Assembly: GCA_903847405.1 (NCBI GenBank)
Contig: CAINDP010000087.1
Span: 1-41,915, forward strand
DNA: 41,915 nucleotides
Direction of reading: 5' to 3'
Source of the DNA: an uncultured Myxococcales bacterium
GTDB lineage: Bacteria; Myxococcota_A; UBA9042; DTJE01
This document shows positions 32,364 through 41,814 of the stretch, piece by piece. The first letter of the stretch is position 1, and every line of letters begins with the position of its first letter. The position numbers were made by a program, and so were the translations under genes. The notes beneath the pieces are model-generated. The model was not told where the DNA came from. It ran no database searches and worked only from the letters and a program-made list of their open reading frames with translations.

Positions 32364-32426
32364 AGGAACTCCATTCCCGACAGGAACGATCCCGTGCCGT
32401 ACAGGCCCGGGAGGAGGGGGCTCCGC

Positions 32427-34058
32427 ATGAATCAGCGGCTTCTGGTCCTGCTTGCCCTGGGCGCGTTCCTGTCGGGTGGCGCCTGTTCGGGCGGCGGATC
32501 CGACGGGGTGCCGGCGGATGCCGATCCGCCGCAGTCGGACGTGGCCCTCGCCGACGCCGACGGGATCGACGAGGACGCACCGGGGGACGAAAGGACGGTC
32601 GGCGACGCGGCCCGGGAGGTCGCGGCAGACGAGGTCGGCGACGGGGACGCCGTCGGCGATGACGACGCGGCCGTCGAAGGGGATCCGGGGATCGACGCGC
32701 CCGACGTCACCGCGAACCAGGACGACGGACCGGGCGTCGACGCTCCGGAAGTCCTCCTGCCCACGGTGTATCCCCCGGAAACCTGCACGTACTTCCTGAC
32801 CGGCGAAGTGGAACTGGAAGGGACCGACGCCGACGGCGACGGCGTGTCGAACGGCTGGGACCACTGCCCCAACAACCCGTTCGACGGGCTGGACAGCGAT
32901 CGCGACGGGATCGGCAACCGCTCCGACCCCGATCTGGATGGCGACGGCGTCCCCAACGAGGAAGACTCCGACCGGGACGGGGACGGCGTCGAGGACGCGG
33001 CGGAAGCGACCGGTAACTCCGACCCGGCGGATCCCTCCTCGATCCCGGGCCTGCGGCGCTTCGACGGCGATCCGGGCGTGATGAATCCCGACCCGGGCTG
33101 GTACCTGGGCGACCTGCACGTGCACGTCGAGTACAGCCACGACAGCGACTACTCCCTTTCGTCGTATCCCCCGGCCGCCCACGACGCCGGCCTGGACTTC
33201 CTGTGCATCACGGACCACGACGTCTTCGAAGCCCCCTTCGATGCCTACTGGAACACCAGCGATCTGCTGCTGGTCCCGGGCATGGAATGGGGGGGCGCGG
33301 GCGGACACGCGAACCAGTGGGGCATCCGGACGTGGAACGACGCGGCCACCGACGCTCCCGACGACATCCGCCGCTCCTGGCGCCAGGCGAGGCTCCAGGG
33401 CGGCATCCAGTCGCTGAACCATTACGGGAAGGAAAAGGAGAAGTGGGACGCCCTGTTCACCCTGGCTCCCGACCTCCTCGACGCGATCGACGTGGTCGAG
33501 GTCTGGAACCTCGTGTGGGCGTTCCAGACCGCGACCAACGAGCCCTCGATCGCCCTGTGGGAACGGCTGCTGTCCGCGGGACGACACGTCGGGGCCGTCG
33601 GGGGCGGCGACACCCACACGCCGGCGCTGACCCTGGGCAGCCCGACCACGGCGGTCTGGGCCGAGTCCCTGACCGTGCCCGGGATCCTGCACGGAATCCG
33701 GTCCGGACGGACGTACCTCACCCAGGCCGACGCGCTGTCCTCCAAGGGCCGCCCCGAACTGGACTTCCGCGTGGACGCCGACGGGGACGGGGTCTTCGAG
33801 GCGATGCTGGGCGACCATGTTCGGCCCGGGCCGGTGCGCCTGCAGGTCAACGTGACAAACGCCAAGGGCCCCGTGATCCTCATCCGGAACGGCACGGAGT
33901 TCGCCCGCTTCGAGGGCCACGCGTCGGGCGCCAGCGTCGCCCGCACCGTGGCCGACACCGCCCCGGCGAACGCCTGGTACCGGGTGGAGATGCGGGAAAG
34001 CGCCCTGCCGTTCTCGCCGATGCGGCTGTTCTCGTCCGCGATCTACGTGGGCGACTAG
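32427..34058 (+). CDS. PHP-domain (CehA/McbA-like) metallohydrolase lipoprotein
   Basis: This 543-residue protein starts at ATG 32427, with GGGAGGAGGGGG upstream. The leader ends near Cys20 (SGGAC, imperfect lipobox). An acidic stalk (21-120) leads to three or four calcium-binding DxDxDG loops (TDADGDGVSNGWDHC, DSDRDGIGN, DPDLDGDGVPNEEDSD and DRDGDGVEDAAE). The PHP phosphoesterase-like domain begins at about 225 with LGDLHVHVEYSHDS (His231 and His233), then ITDHD (Asp263 and His264), LNHYGKEKEKWD and GGGDTHTP, together a complete metal-ligand set. CehA/McbA enzymes hydrolyse aryl esters, carbamates or phosphoesters. A C-terminal beta domain completes the protein. Its surface location suggests hydrolysis of an external substrate, which is unknown. 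Confidence 0.9.
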   Translation: MNQRLLVLLALGAFLSGGACSGGGSDGVPADADPPQSDVALADADGIDEDAPGDERTVGDAAREVAADEVGDGDAVGDDDAAVEGDPGIDAPDVTANQDDGPGVDAPEVLLPTVYPPETCTYFLTGEVELEGTDADGDGVSNGWDHCPNNPFDGLDSDRDGIGNRSDPDLDGDGVPNEEDSDRDGDGVEDAAEATGNSDPADPSSIPGLRRFDGDPGVMNPDPGWYLGDLHVHVEYSHDSDYSLSSYPPAAHDAGLDFLCITDHDVFEAPFDAYWNTSDLLLVPGMEWGGAGGHANQWGIRTWNDAATDAPDDIRRSWRQARLQGGIQSLNHYGKEKEKWDALFTLAPDLLDAIDVVEVWNLVWAFQTATNEPSIALWERLLSAGRHVGAVGGGDTHTPALTLGSPTTAVWAESLTVPGILHGIRSGRTYLTQADALSSKGRPELDFRVDADGDGVFEAMLGDHVRPGPVRLQVNVTNAKGPVILIRNGTEFARFEGHASGASVARTVADTAPANAWYRVEMRESALPFSPMRLFSSAIYVGD

Positions 34059-34146
34059 GGACGTCGCGCGTTCGTGCCCCGGGGGCGTGCGCGAGTCGGC
34101 GGCCGGATCGGAGTCCTTCCTTTTCAACACGGCGGGGGCGAGGCGG

Positions 34147-34626
34147 ATGGGTCGAGGCAACACGGTGTACCAGGCGCGGCTGTTCCGGGGCTGGGAGTGG
34201 GTGCGGCTTCGCTATGAGATCGAGGGAAACTACGTCCTGGTGCGCGAGGAGCATACCTGGACCGGGGCGACGGAAAAGCGGGTGCCGATCGCGGATCTGA
34301 CCCGACCGACGCACCGGGTGTGGTCGCGGCAGCCCGCGAACTGGGTCGGGCTGCTGGTCATCCTGCTGGTGGTCGGCGCGCTGGGACTGAACCTGATGCT
34401 GCGGGAGGGCGGGCTCGAGGAAGGGCAGGTCGACTGGCGGCTGTGGGGGCCGGGGATGTTCGTGGGGACCGTCGCGTGGTTCGTCTTGTGGGGTACGCGG
34501 GGCAGGCGCGAGTGGACGCAGTTCCCGGGGCGCGAAGGGCGGACCGGCCTGTACGTCCTGCGAGGGAAGCGGAACACGGACGGACAGCAGGAGTTCGTGG
34601 ACGCCCTGAAAAGGCGGCTGCGGTGA
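34147..34626 (+). CDS. Small two-helix membrane protein
   Basis: This 159-residue protein is best started at ATG 34147 (GAGGCGG directly upstream). An N-terminal cytoplasmic beta-rich part (about 1-60) is followed by two membrane helices ([20 protein letters not shown] and [13 protein letters not shown]). A C-terminal cytoplasmic segment follows ([30 protein letters not shown]). The ending [10 protein letters not shown] is seen in bacterial PH-like membrane proteins, so a split PH-like domain is possible. It precedes purL by 98 bp on the same strand. Function unknown. Confidence 0.7.
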   Translation: MGRGNTVYQARLFRGWEWVRLRYEIEGNYVLVREEHTWTGATEKRVPIADLTRPTHRVWSRQPANWVGLLVILLVVGALGLNLMLREGGLEEGQVDWRLWGPGMFVGTVAWFVLWGTRGRREWTQFPGREGRTGLYVLRGKRNTDGQQEFVDALKRRLR

Positions 34627-34712
34627 CGGGTCGGCGGATCGAGCCGGGACGGTTGATTGTTCGCGCGCACGGGTCCAAAATCACGCGCCCGACGGGCGGC
34701 GATCCCGGCTTC

Positions 34713-34718
34713 AGGAGG
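34713..34718 (+). promoter_or_regulatory. Ribosome binding site that fixes the purL start
   Basis: AGGAGG is followed directly by ATGATCGTG. Zero spacing rules against the ATG (34719); 6 bases of spacing select the GTG at 34725, giving MKPYLLEG. Confidence 0.7.
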
Positions 34719-34724
34719 ATGATC

Positions 34725-37700
34725 GTGAAACCGTACCTGCTGGAGGGCGCGTCGGCGTTCTCGCCCTTTCGCATCGAATCGCTGACCCACGCACTGGCCG
34801 CGCGCCTGCCGTCCCTGGAGGGCGCGACGATTGAAGCCACGTTCGTGTACCTGCTGGACCTGGCCCGCCCGCTGGACGACCTGTCGCTGGGCCGCACGCA
34901 GGCCCTGTTGACCGCCGGGTCCGGGACGCCGGCCCCCGGCGGGTTCTACGTCACCCCGCGGAAGGGCACGATTTCGCCCTGGTCCTCCAAGGCCACGGAC
35001 ATCTTCCGCAATTGCGGCCTGGACGACGTGCGCCGGGTCGAGCGGGGCATCCACGTGCACCTGCGCGGCGCCGACGGGGCCGAGGTCACGTTGGCAGCGC
35101 TGGGCAAGGCGGGCGAGGCGCTGCACGACCGCATGACGGAAGGCCTGTACGAGGATCTGTCGGACTTCTTCGCCCACCGCCCGCCGGCGCCGGGCCGCGT
35201 ATTCGATGTGGCGACCCGCGGGCTGGACGCCATCGCGGAAGCGAACCGCACGATGGGCCTGGCGCTGAGCGACGACGAGATGCAGTACCTGTGCGACGCC
35301 TACACCCAGGCGGGCCGCAACCCGACCGACACCGAACTGGTGATGTTCGGGCAGGTCAATTCCGAGCACTGCCGCCACAAGATCTTCAACGCGTCCTGGC
35401 AGGTGGACGGCCAGCCCCAGGCGCAGTCGCTGTTCGCGATGATCAAGCACACCCACGCCTGCCACCCGGAAGGCACGCTGGTGGCCTACAGCGACAATTC
35501 CGGCGTCATCGAGGGCGCCCCCGCCCAGGCCTTCGAGGTCGATCCCACGACGCACCGGTACTCGTTCCAGCCGGACCAGGTCGACATGATCATGAAGGTG
35601 GAAACCCACAACCACCCGACCGGCATCTCCCCGGCCCCCGGCGCCGCGACCGGCGTGGGCGGCGAAATCCGCGACGAGGCCGCGACCGGCACCGGCAGCA
35701 AGACCAAGGCGGGCCTGTGCGGCTTCATGGTGTCGAACCTGCGTCTGCCGGGCCACCTGCTGCCGTGGGAACGCGAGGTGGCCGAGCACCCGCGCCGCCT
35801 GGCGACGCCCCTGGACATCATGCTGGAGGGCCCCATCGGCGGGGCCGCCTTCGGCAACGAGTTCGGGCGGCCGCAGTTGTGCGGCTTCTTCCGGACCTAC
35901 GAGGAAGTGGTCGGCGGGAAGTACCGCGGCTACCACAAGCCGATCATGCTGGCGGGCGGCATGGGCAACATCCGCCGCGGGCAGGTCCACAAGAAGGACC
36001 TGGTCCCGGGCGCCTGGATCGTGCAACTGGGCGGCCCTGCCCTGCGCATCGGCCTGGGCGGCGGCGCGGCGTCGTCGATGGCCACGGGCAGCAACGACGA
36101 GGCCCTGGACTTCGATTCGGTCCAGCGCGGCAACGCCGAAATGGAGCGTCGCTGCCAGGAAGTCATCGACGCCTGCGTGGCCATGGGCGACGACACCCCG
36201 ATCCTCAGCATCCACGACATCGGCGCGGGCGGGCTGTCCAACGGCTGCCCCGAACTGGTCGAAAAGACGGGCGCGGTGTTCCAGTTGCGGGACGTGCCGA
36301 ACGAAGAACCGTCCATGAGCCCCATGGAAATCTGGTGCTGCGAGGCCCAGGAGCGCTACGTGCTGGCCATCGCCCACGAGGACCGGCCGCGCTTCGAGGA
36401 CCTGTGCCGCCGCGAGCGCTGCCCCGTCGCCTTCATCGGCAAGGCCACCGGCGACGGGCGCCTGGTCCTGGAGGACGCGCACTTCGCCGACCGGCCCATC
36501 GACATGGACATCCGGGTGCTGCTGGGCAAGCCGCCGCGCATGCTGCGGGACGTGACCCGCGACGCCACGCGCCCGCCGCCCCTGGACCTGTCGGGCATCA
36601 CGCCGCCCCTGGCCCTGGCCCGGGTGCTGCAACTGCCCGCCGTGTCCGACAAGACGTTCCTGGTGACGATCACCGACCGCAGCGTCACGGGCATGGTCCA
36701 CCGGGACCAGATGGCCGGGCCGTACCAGATCCCCGTGTCGGACTGCGCCGTGACGACCACCGGCTACCAGGCGACGACGGGCGAGTCCATGGCCACGGGC
36801 GAACGGACGCCGCTGGCCGTTATCGACGCGCCGGCCTCGGGGCGCATGGCCGTGGGCGAGGCCCTGACCAACCTGGCGGGCGCCGACGTGGGCCCCATCG
36901 GCAACGTCAAACTGTCCGCGAACTGGATGTGCGCCTGCGGCGAGCCCGGCGAGGACGCGAAGCTGTTCGACACCGTGGCGGCCGTGGGCCTGGACCTGTG
37001 CCCCCGGCTGGGCGTGTCGATCCCGGTCGGCAAGGACTCGCTGTCCATGCGCACGGTGTGGGAGTCCAACGGCGACGCGTCCCACCGCCAGACCGCGCCG
37101 CTCAGCCTGATCGTCAGCGCCTTCGCGCCGGTGCGGGACGTGCGCAAGACGCTGTCGCCGGACCTGAAGCCGGGCGATTCGTCCCTGGTGCTGGTGGACC
37201 TGGGGGCCGGACGGAACCGCCTGGGCGGCAGCGCGCTGGCGCAGGTCTACAACCAGGCGGGCAACGACGTGCCGGACCTGGACTACCCGACGCTGTTCGG
37301 CGGGTTCTTTGCGGCCATGCAGGACCTGGTGGCGCGCGAACTGGTCCTGGCGTACCACGATCGGTCGGACGGCGGCGTCGTGGTGACGCTGGCCGAAATG
37401 GCCATGGCGGGCGGGCGCGGGCTGGACGCGAACCTGGCCGGCAACCCGGAAGCCCCGCTGGCGCCGCTGTTTTCCGAGGAACTGGGCGGGGTCCTGCAGG
37501 TGGCGAACGCCCATCTGGCCGAGGTCCTGGCCACGCTGGCCCGCCACGGCCTGGGCGACGTGTCGACGGTGATCGGCACGCCCCGGACCGACGCCCGGGT
37601 GCGCATCGCCGTGGGCGGCCTGGCGGCCATCGACGCCAGGATCGCCGAGTTCCGCCGCCTGTGGTCGTCCCTGACCCACCAGATGCAGACGCTGCGCGAC

Positions 37701-38615
37701 AACCCGGCGACCGCCCTGCAGGAATTCGAGGACGCGCTGGCCCCCGACAACCCCGGCATGACCTTCGCACTGACCTACGCGCCGGACGCGGTGCCGCCGG
37801 CCCGGGCCGTGGCGCAGGCCCCGCGGGTCGCCATCCTGCGCGAGCAGGGCGTGAACGGCCACGTGGAAATGGCGGCCGCCTTCGCGCTGGCGGGCTTCGA
37901 GTCCCAGGACGTCCACATGACCGACCTGCACACCGGGCGGGTGGACCTGCGGGACTTCGCGGGACTGGTGGCCTGCGGCGGATTTTCCTACGGCGACGTC
38001 CTGGGCGCCGGATCCGGCTGGGCCCGGTCCATCCTGTACAACCCGCGCCTGGCCGACATGTTCGCGACGTTCTTCGCCCGCCCCGACACCTTCACGCTGG
38101 GCGTGTGCAACGGCTGCCAGATGGTGTCGCAACTGAAGGGGATCATCCCCGGCGCGGACCACTGGCCCCTGTTCCACCGCAACGTCAGCGAGCAGTTCGA
38201 GGCGCGGTACGCGACGGTGGAAATCCTGCCGTCGCCGTCGGTGCTGCTGGCGGGCATGGCCGGGTCCCGGGTGTCGATCCCCGTCGCCCACGGCGAGGGC
38301 CTGGCGGTGTTCGATTCGCCGGCGGACCGTGCCGCGATCCTGGCCGACGGCCTGGCCTCCGTGCGCTTCGTGGACAACCACGGCCGGCCCACGGAACGCT
38401 ATCCCCTGAACCCCAACGGGTCCGAGGGCGGCCTGACCGGCTTCACGTCGACCGACGGCCGGGCGCTGATCCTGATGCCCCACCCCGAGCGCGGCTTCCG
38501 GTCGACCCAGATGTCCTACCGTCCCGCCGACCTGTTCACCGGCGAGTCCGGCCCCTGGATGCGCATGTTCCGCAACGCCTATGCGTTCGCGTGCGCGTCG
38601 CGGGGACCGGCGTGA
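34725..38615 (+). CDS. purL: Phosphoribosylformylglycinamidine synthase (FGAM synthetase, large single-chain form)
   Basis: This 1296-residue enzyme is almost the same length as the E. coli protein (1295). It catalyses the fourth step of purine synthesis: FGAR plus glutamine and ATP to FGAM. An N-terminal substrate-ammonia-channel domain is followed by the linker, tandem AIRS-type ATP-grasping halves ([28 protein letters not shown] segment [19 protein letters not shown], and [17 protein letters not shown]) and a C-terminal class I glutamine amidotransferase. Its catalytic triad is Cys1128 in GVCNGCQM, with His1253 and Glu1255 in MPHPERGFR. The fused form is typical of proteobacteria, whereas many other phyla use separate PurL/PurQ/PurS. 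No purine riboswitch or PurR box was recognised. The tag gene follows at 53 bp. Confidence 0.97.
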   Translation: MKPYLLEGASAFSPFRIESLTHALAARLPSLEGATIEATFVYLLDLARPLDDLSLGRTQALLTAGSGTPAPGGFYVTPRKGTISPWSSKATDIFRNCGLDDVRRVERGIHVHLRGADGAEVTLAALGKAGEALHDRMTEGLYEDLSDFFAHRPPAPGRVFDVATRGLDAIAEANRTMGLALSDDEMQYLCDAYTQAGRNPTDTELVMFGQVNSEHCRHKIFNASWQVDGQPQAQSLFAMIKHTHACHPEGTLVAYSDNSGVIEGAPAQAFEVDPTTHRYSFQPDQVDMIMKVETHNHPTGISPAPGAATGVGGEIRDEAATGTGSKTKAGLCGFMVSNLRLPGHLLPWEREVAEHPRRLATPLDIMLEGPIGGAAFGNEFGRPQLCGFFRTYEEVVGGKYRGYHKPIMLAGGMGNIRRGQVHKKDLVPGAWIVQLGGPALRIGLGGGAASSMATGSNDEALDFDSVQRGNAEMERRCQEVIDACVAMGDDTPILSIHDIGAGGLSNGCPELVEKTGAVFQLRDVPNEEPSMSPMEIWCCEAQERYVLAIAHEDRPRFEDLCRRERCPVAFIGKATGDGRLVLEDAHFADRPIDMDIRVLLGKPPRMLRDVTRDATRPPPLDLSGITPPLALARVLQLPAVSDKTFLVTITDRSVTGMVHRDQMAGPYQIPVSDCAVTTTGYQATTGESMATGERTPLAVIDAPASGRMAVGEALTNLAGADVGPIGNVKLSANWMCACGEPGEDAKLFDTVAAVGLDLCPRLGVSIPVGKDSLSMRTVWESNGDASHRQTAPLSLIVSAFAPVRDVRKTLSPDLKPGDSSLVLVDLGAGRNRLGGSALAQVYNQAGNDVPDLDYPTLFGGFFAAMQDLVARELVLAYHDRSDGGVVVTLAEMAMAGGRGLDANLAGNPEAPLAPLFSEELGGVLQVANAHLAEVLATLARHGLGDVSTVIGTPRTDARVRIAVGGLAAIDARIAEFRRLWSSLTHQMQTLRDNPATALQEFEDALAPDNPGMTFALTYAPDAVPPARAVAQAPRVAILREQGVNGHVEMAAAFALAGFESQDVHMTDLHTGRVDLRDFAGLVACGGFSYGDVLGAGSGWARSILYNPRLADMFATFFARPDTFTLGVCNGCQMVSQLKGIIPGADHWPLFHRNVSEQFEARYATVEILPSPSVLLAGMAGSRVSIPVAHGEGLAVFDSPADRAAILADGLASVRFVDNHGRPTERYPLNPNGSEGGLTGFTSTDGRALILMPHPERGFRSTQMSYRPADLFTGESGPWMRMFRNAYAFACASRGPA

Positions 38616-38668
38616 AACGATCGACGACCCACGACGATTGAAAGGCGGCTTCGAACTTCGGAGGTCCT

Positions 38669-39253
38669 ATGCCTGACAACCTGTCCTGCTGTGAATGGCC
38701 CGGCAACGATCCGCAGATGCGCGACTATCACGACACGGAATGGGGCGTGGTGATCCGGGACGACCGGGCCCTGTTCGCCAAGCTGGAACTGGACGGCTTC
38801 CAGGCGGGCCTGTCGTGGAAGAGCATCCTGCACCGGCGCGACCATTTCCTGCGCGTGTTCCAGGACTTCGACCCCGTGCGCCTGGCCGCCTGGGACGAGT
38901 CCCGCATCCAGGCCGCCCTGCTGGATCCGGGCATCATCCGCAACCGGGCCAAGGTCCGGGCCGCCGTGACCAACGCCCAGGCGTACCTGGACATGGCCGC
39001 GGCCGGCACGTCGTTTTCGGAGTTCCTGTGGGGTTTCGTGGGCGGCCGGACGATCGACCACCGCTTCACGTCGCTGTCGCAACTGCCCACCGAATCCGCC
39101 GAGTCCCAGGCGATGTCCAAGGCGCTGAAGAAGGCCGGCTTCCGCTTCTGCGGCCCCACGATCTGCTACGCGTTCATGCAGGCGGTCGGCATGGTCAACG
39201 ACCACATGGTCCATTGCGTCCGGCACGGGTCGGTCGGGGGCGTCAGGACGTGA
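38669..39253 (+). CDS. tag: DNA-3-methyladenine glycosylase I
   Basis: This 194-residue protein starts at ATG 38669 (GGAGG upstream). It removes 3-methyladenine from alkylated DNA in base-excision repair. Family features are the N-terminal CCEWPGNDPQMRDYHDTEWG, the helix-hairpin-helix region including LDGFQAGLSWKSILHRRDHF and GIIRNRAKVRAAVTNAQAYL, and the C-terminal zinc ligands in MVNDHMVHCVRH, which pair with an N-terminal Cys and His. Length matches E. coli Tag (187). The stop codon overlaps the end of the convergent VWA-like lipoprotein gene by 11 bp. Confidence 0.96.
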   Translation: MPDNLSCCEWPGNDPQMRDYHDTEWGVVIRDDRALFAKLELDGFQAGLSWKSILHRRDHFLRVFQDFDPVRLAAWDESRIQAALLDPGIIRNRAKVRAAVTNAQAYLDMAAAGTSFSEFLWGFVGGRTIDHRFTSLSQLPTESAESQAMSKALKKAGFRFCGPTICYAFMQAVGMVNDHMVHCVRHGSVGGVRT

Positions 39254-40775
39254 GGCACAGTTCGTTGTAGGTGATGCTGACCTGCTGGCCCGGCTCCGGG
39301 AAACACGCCATCGTCATCGATTCGGGGATGACCGAGTTCGACGGGAAGTCGTATCTCCAGTGGTCCGTGCAGTCCTGGCCGTTCACGATGACCTGGATCG
39401 ACGACGGTTCCGCCAGGCGCGACAGGAAGAACTGCTGTTTCCCGAACGAGTCCCCGGTCGGCAGGGACTGCAGGATGCTGCCCCAGTACTCGTCGCACAG
39501 CGATCCCAGGAGCCCGTGCGTTTCCGTGACCACCTGCCGGTAGCGGTCGTCCTCGGGAATGGGCGTGTCGGCACCGGCGGTGCAGCCGCCCGGCGGCTCC
39601 AGCACGGCGTTCACGTGCATCAGGTCGACGTTGTAGAACCCCTTGATGTTCTTGAACGCGTCCACGAAGAACGGGACCGTGCGCGGATCGTGGTCCGGCC
39701 GATCGGACACCAGGTAGAACTCCAGTTGGGCGGTATCGCGCAGGAAGCCCGTGTTCCATCCGCTGCAGGTCGATTGGGCGCCCTGGCACAGGAAGGGGCA
39801 CGCGGCCGGATCGGTGCAGACCCGCACGTCCGCCCGGCACGCATCATCGGTGCTGCAGGCGATGCCGGTGTCGGTGGTCAGCGGCGCGGACACGGCGGCC
39901 AGGGCGGCGGCGAGGCCCGACTGGGTCGCGCTGGCGCCCCCGTCACACCCCAGGTCGGCCAGGGTCGGAAGGAGCGCCAGGTCGTCCCGATCCCTGGAGA
40001 CCCAGCGCGGCGTGACGAAGCGATTGCCCCGATTCAGGAGGCCCTGGCGCGCTGGCGCCGTATCGGCAGACACGACCCCCACGTGGAAATCCACGCGCGC
40101 CAGGGTGGCGGAGTCCACGTAGTCCTGGATCGCCGCGTGCAGCGCCGGAAGGTGCTCGCACATTGACGGCCCGTCGTCCAGCACGAACAGGATGTCCACT
40201 TCCTGCCCCGAAACCTGCGTGAAGGTATCCGTGATTTCCTTGCCCGGCCTGGCCTCGGCCGACAGGTGCACAGTGCCGATGGCCTCCGGCGGCTGTCCGA
40301 TCTGGACGACCAGGTCGCAGGTCTTTTCCCCGGCTTCCTGGGGACCGAACGCGATGGCCAGGCACGCCTTTTCGCCAGGAAGGATCCGGACGGGCAGGTC
40401 GCCCTTCACCAGGAATTCGGACGTGGAACAGGCTTCCTGGGACAGGCCGGTCCAGTCCAGCGGCGCGATGCCGGTGTTCACCAGGCAGACCTGGTTGCTC
40501 TTGGAAAAGCAGCCGAACGTGACCTGCCCGAAGGCGATCGACGGGGGCACGATGACGGCGTGCGCCCCGGATGCGTCGGGTGCGTCGATGGCCGCATCAC
40601 CGGGGTTCTCGGCGGCGGGGATGTCGACGACCGGCACCTCCGCTTCCGGAACATCCGCGGCCGGCAGGTCCGGGACGATCGCCTCGATCCCCGCGTCCAC
40701 AGGGCCCGACCCGTCGCTGCAGGAAACCAGGGCCAGGGCCAGCGCCAGCACGCCGCAGAAAACGTATCGTTGCAT
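39243..40775 (-). CDS. VWA-like stalked lipoprotein with ASH-type domain
   Basis: This 510-residue protein starts at ATG 40775 (CCGGAG 7 bases upstream). The lipobox is LVSC (Cys19). A Pro/Ala/Asp/Val/Glu stalk (20-70) precedes an immunoglobulin-like ASH / choice-of-anchor D domain (about 72-180; IAFGQVTFGCFSKSNQVCLV and GEKACLAIAFGPQEAGEKTC). A von Willebrand A-like domain (about 190-480) starts EVDILFVLDDGPSMCEHLPA. Its metal site is degenerate: DDGPSM replaces the DxSxS consensus, keeping the first Asp and the second Ser. Several Cys pairs follow. Surface adhesion or complex assembly is likely by family. The gene converges with tag. Confidence 0.87.
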   Translation of the reverse strand: MQRYVFCGVLALALALVSCSDGSGPVDAGIEAIVPDLPAADVPEAEVPVVDIPAAENPGDAAIDAPDASGAHAVIVPPSIAFGQVTFGCFSKSNQVCLVNTGIAPLDWTGLSQEACSTSEFLVKGDLPVRILPGEKACLAIAFGPQEAGEKTCDLVVQIGQPPEAIGTVHLSAEARPGKEITDTFTQVSGQEVDILFVLDDGPSMCEHLPALHAAIQDYVDSATLARVDFHVGVVSADTAPARQGLLNRGNRFVTPRWVSRDRDDLALLPTLADLGCDGGASATQSGLAAALAAVSAPLTTDTGIACSTDDACRADVRVCTDPAACPFLCQGAQSTCSGWNTGFLRDTAQLEFYLVSDRPDHDPRTVPFFVDAFKNIKGFYNVDLMHVNAVLEPPGGCTAGADTPIPEDDRYRQVVTETHGLLGSLCDEYWGSILQSLPTGDSFGKQQFFLSRLAEPSSIQVIVNGQDCTDHWRYDFPSNSVIPESMTMACFPEPGQQVSITYNELCLTS

Positions 40776-40846
40776 GGCAAGGCTCCGGAGGACTGTGGGC
40801 AAGAATGCGGGATTTCGCGGGTCAAATCCAGGGGCAAGGGGCCTCG

Positions 40847-40857
40847 CCCCCCCCCCC
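40847..40857. repeat. Homopolymeric tract of 11 C
   Basis: Eleven consecutive C (G on the minus strand) lie between the stop at 40865 and the lipoprotein start at 40775, about 72-82 bp upstream of that start, where a promoter or leader would be. Confidence 0.95.
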
Positions 40858-40864
40858 AACGGAT

Positions 40865-41548
40865 TCATTCGGCGGGCGTGACGCGCAGGCAGCGCAGCAC
40901 GATGCTGCCTTCGAGGTGGGACGTCGGCGTCCCGTTCACGGTGGACGGCAGCGGCGCGACGCGCGCCAGGGCGCCGGGCGTCAGGTCGCCCATCGCCAGG
41001 GTTCCGTCGCCGGCCCGCACGTAGATCTTCAACGAGAAGTAGAAGCCGCCCCACCAGTCGCCGCCGGCCATCGTCGTCAGCGTTGCCTGGAGGAACGCGA
41101 AATCCTCGTCGGTGAAGGCCGCCAGGTCCGCCTCGGTCGGCATCCGCCACTCGTCCCCCAGTTCCGTCCCGCAGATGTCCACGTCGTCCACCAACTGGGG
41201 GATCCAGTAGGGTTTCGCCGTGTACTTTTCATAGGAACAGCGCGCGACGAGGTCGAAGTTCGCGGTCAACTGCTCCGGGGTCAGCGGCGGGTCATCCGAA
41301 CCCAGCACGACGATCCCCGGGTAGTCCGCCTGGCACTCGGCCAGCAGCGATTCAAAGATCAGCGAGGCGTCGTGGGCGACCGCCGCCTCTTCCTCGACCG
41401 TCGCGGGGAAGTTTGCCCCCTCGTGTTCGTACAACTTCAGCACCTGCGGGAAGATCGGCGCCGAGATCGTCACCCACTCGGCCGCCGCCGCACGGGCCGG
41501 CATCCCCAGGACCAGCAGTCCCAACAAGGTGATTGCCATCGTCTTCAT
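40865..41548 (-). CDS. Secreted protein of unknown function
   Basis: This 227-residue protein starts at ATG 41548, overlapping the upstream stop by 4 bases (ATGA), so translation is coupled. The signal peptide (1-23) ends in RAAAAE. The mature protein is acidic with scattered Cys, Trp and Tyr (LLAECQADYPGIVVLGSDDP, RCSYEKYTAKPYWIPQLVDD, MAGGDWWGGFYFSLKIYV). A beta-strand-rich second half ends in GSIVLRCLRVTPAE. I do not recognise a family. No lipobox is present; with its small lipoprotein partner it may form a surface complex. Confidence 0.75.
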   Translation of the reverse strand: MKTMAITLLGLLVLGMPARAAAAEWVTISAPIFPQVLKLYEHEGANFPATVEEEAAVAHDASLIFESLLAECQADYPGIVVLGSDDPPLTPEQLTANFDLVARCSYEKYTAKPYWIPQLVDDVDICGTELGDEWRMPTEADLAAFTDEDFAFLQATLTTMAGGDWWGGFYFSLKIYVRAGDGTLAMGDLTPGALARVAPLPSTVNGTPTSHLEGSIVLRCLRVTPAE

Positions 41549-41814
41549 TTGGTCCCCCTTCGGAAGGCGATCGAGCCGTCGTACTGGAGCCCTACCGTCG
41601 GCTGGGTCCCGGGGTCCACCGGCACCACGACCGCCGGCGGCACCGCCACCAGGTCGACGATCGCCGGGGCCGCCAGTTCGCCGGGCAGGGCCTGGGCGGG
41701 CATCGCCTGCAGGCGGTCCGGGGCCACGACGCCCGCAACATCCGCCGGCCCCGCAGCCTCGCAGCCGCACAGAACCAGGGCGACCGCAGCCGCCAACATG
41801 CCAATCTTCCTCAT
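41545..41814 (-). CDS. Small lipoprotein
   Basis: This 89-residue protein starts at ATG 41814 behind AGGAGGGG. The leader ends in VLCGC (Cys18, with Cys16 as an alternative). The mature part is short and rich in Pro, Ala and Val (APAIVDLVAVPPAVVVPVDP), ending with LQYDGSIAFRRGTK. It is the first gene of a two-gene unit with the secreted protein at 41548. No family recognised. The 101 bases upstream to the window edge contain no further gene that I can see. Confidence 0.75.
   Translation of the reverse strand: MRKIGMLAAAVALVLCGCEAAGPADVAGVVAPDRLQAMPAQALPGELAAPAIVDLVAVPPAVVVPVDPGTQPTVGLQYDGSIAFRRGTK

Noticed and set aside
34230..38483. Minus-strand open frame of 1417 codons
   Set aside because: It is antisense to purL, which is unambiguous.
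35012..38641. Plus-strand open frame of 1209 codons in a second frame of purL
   Set aside because: It is a frame-shifted shadow of purL with low-complexity Arg/Gly/Pro composition.
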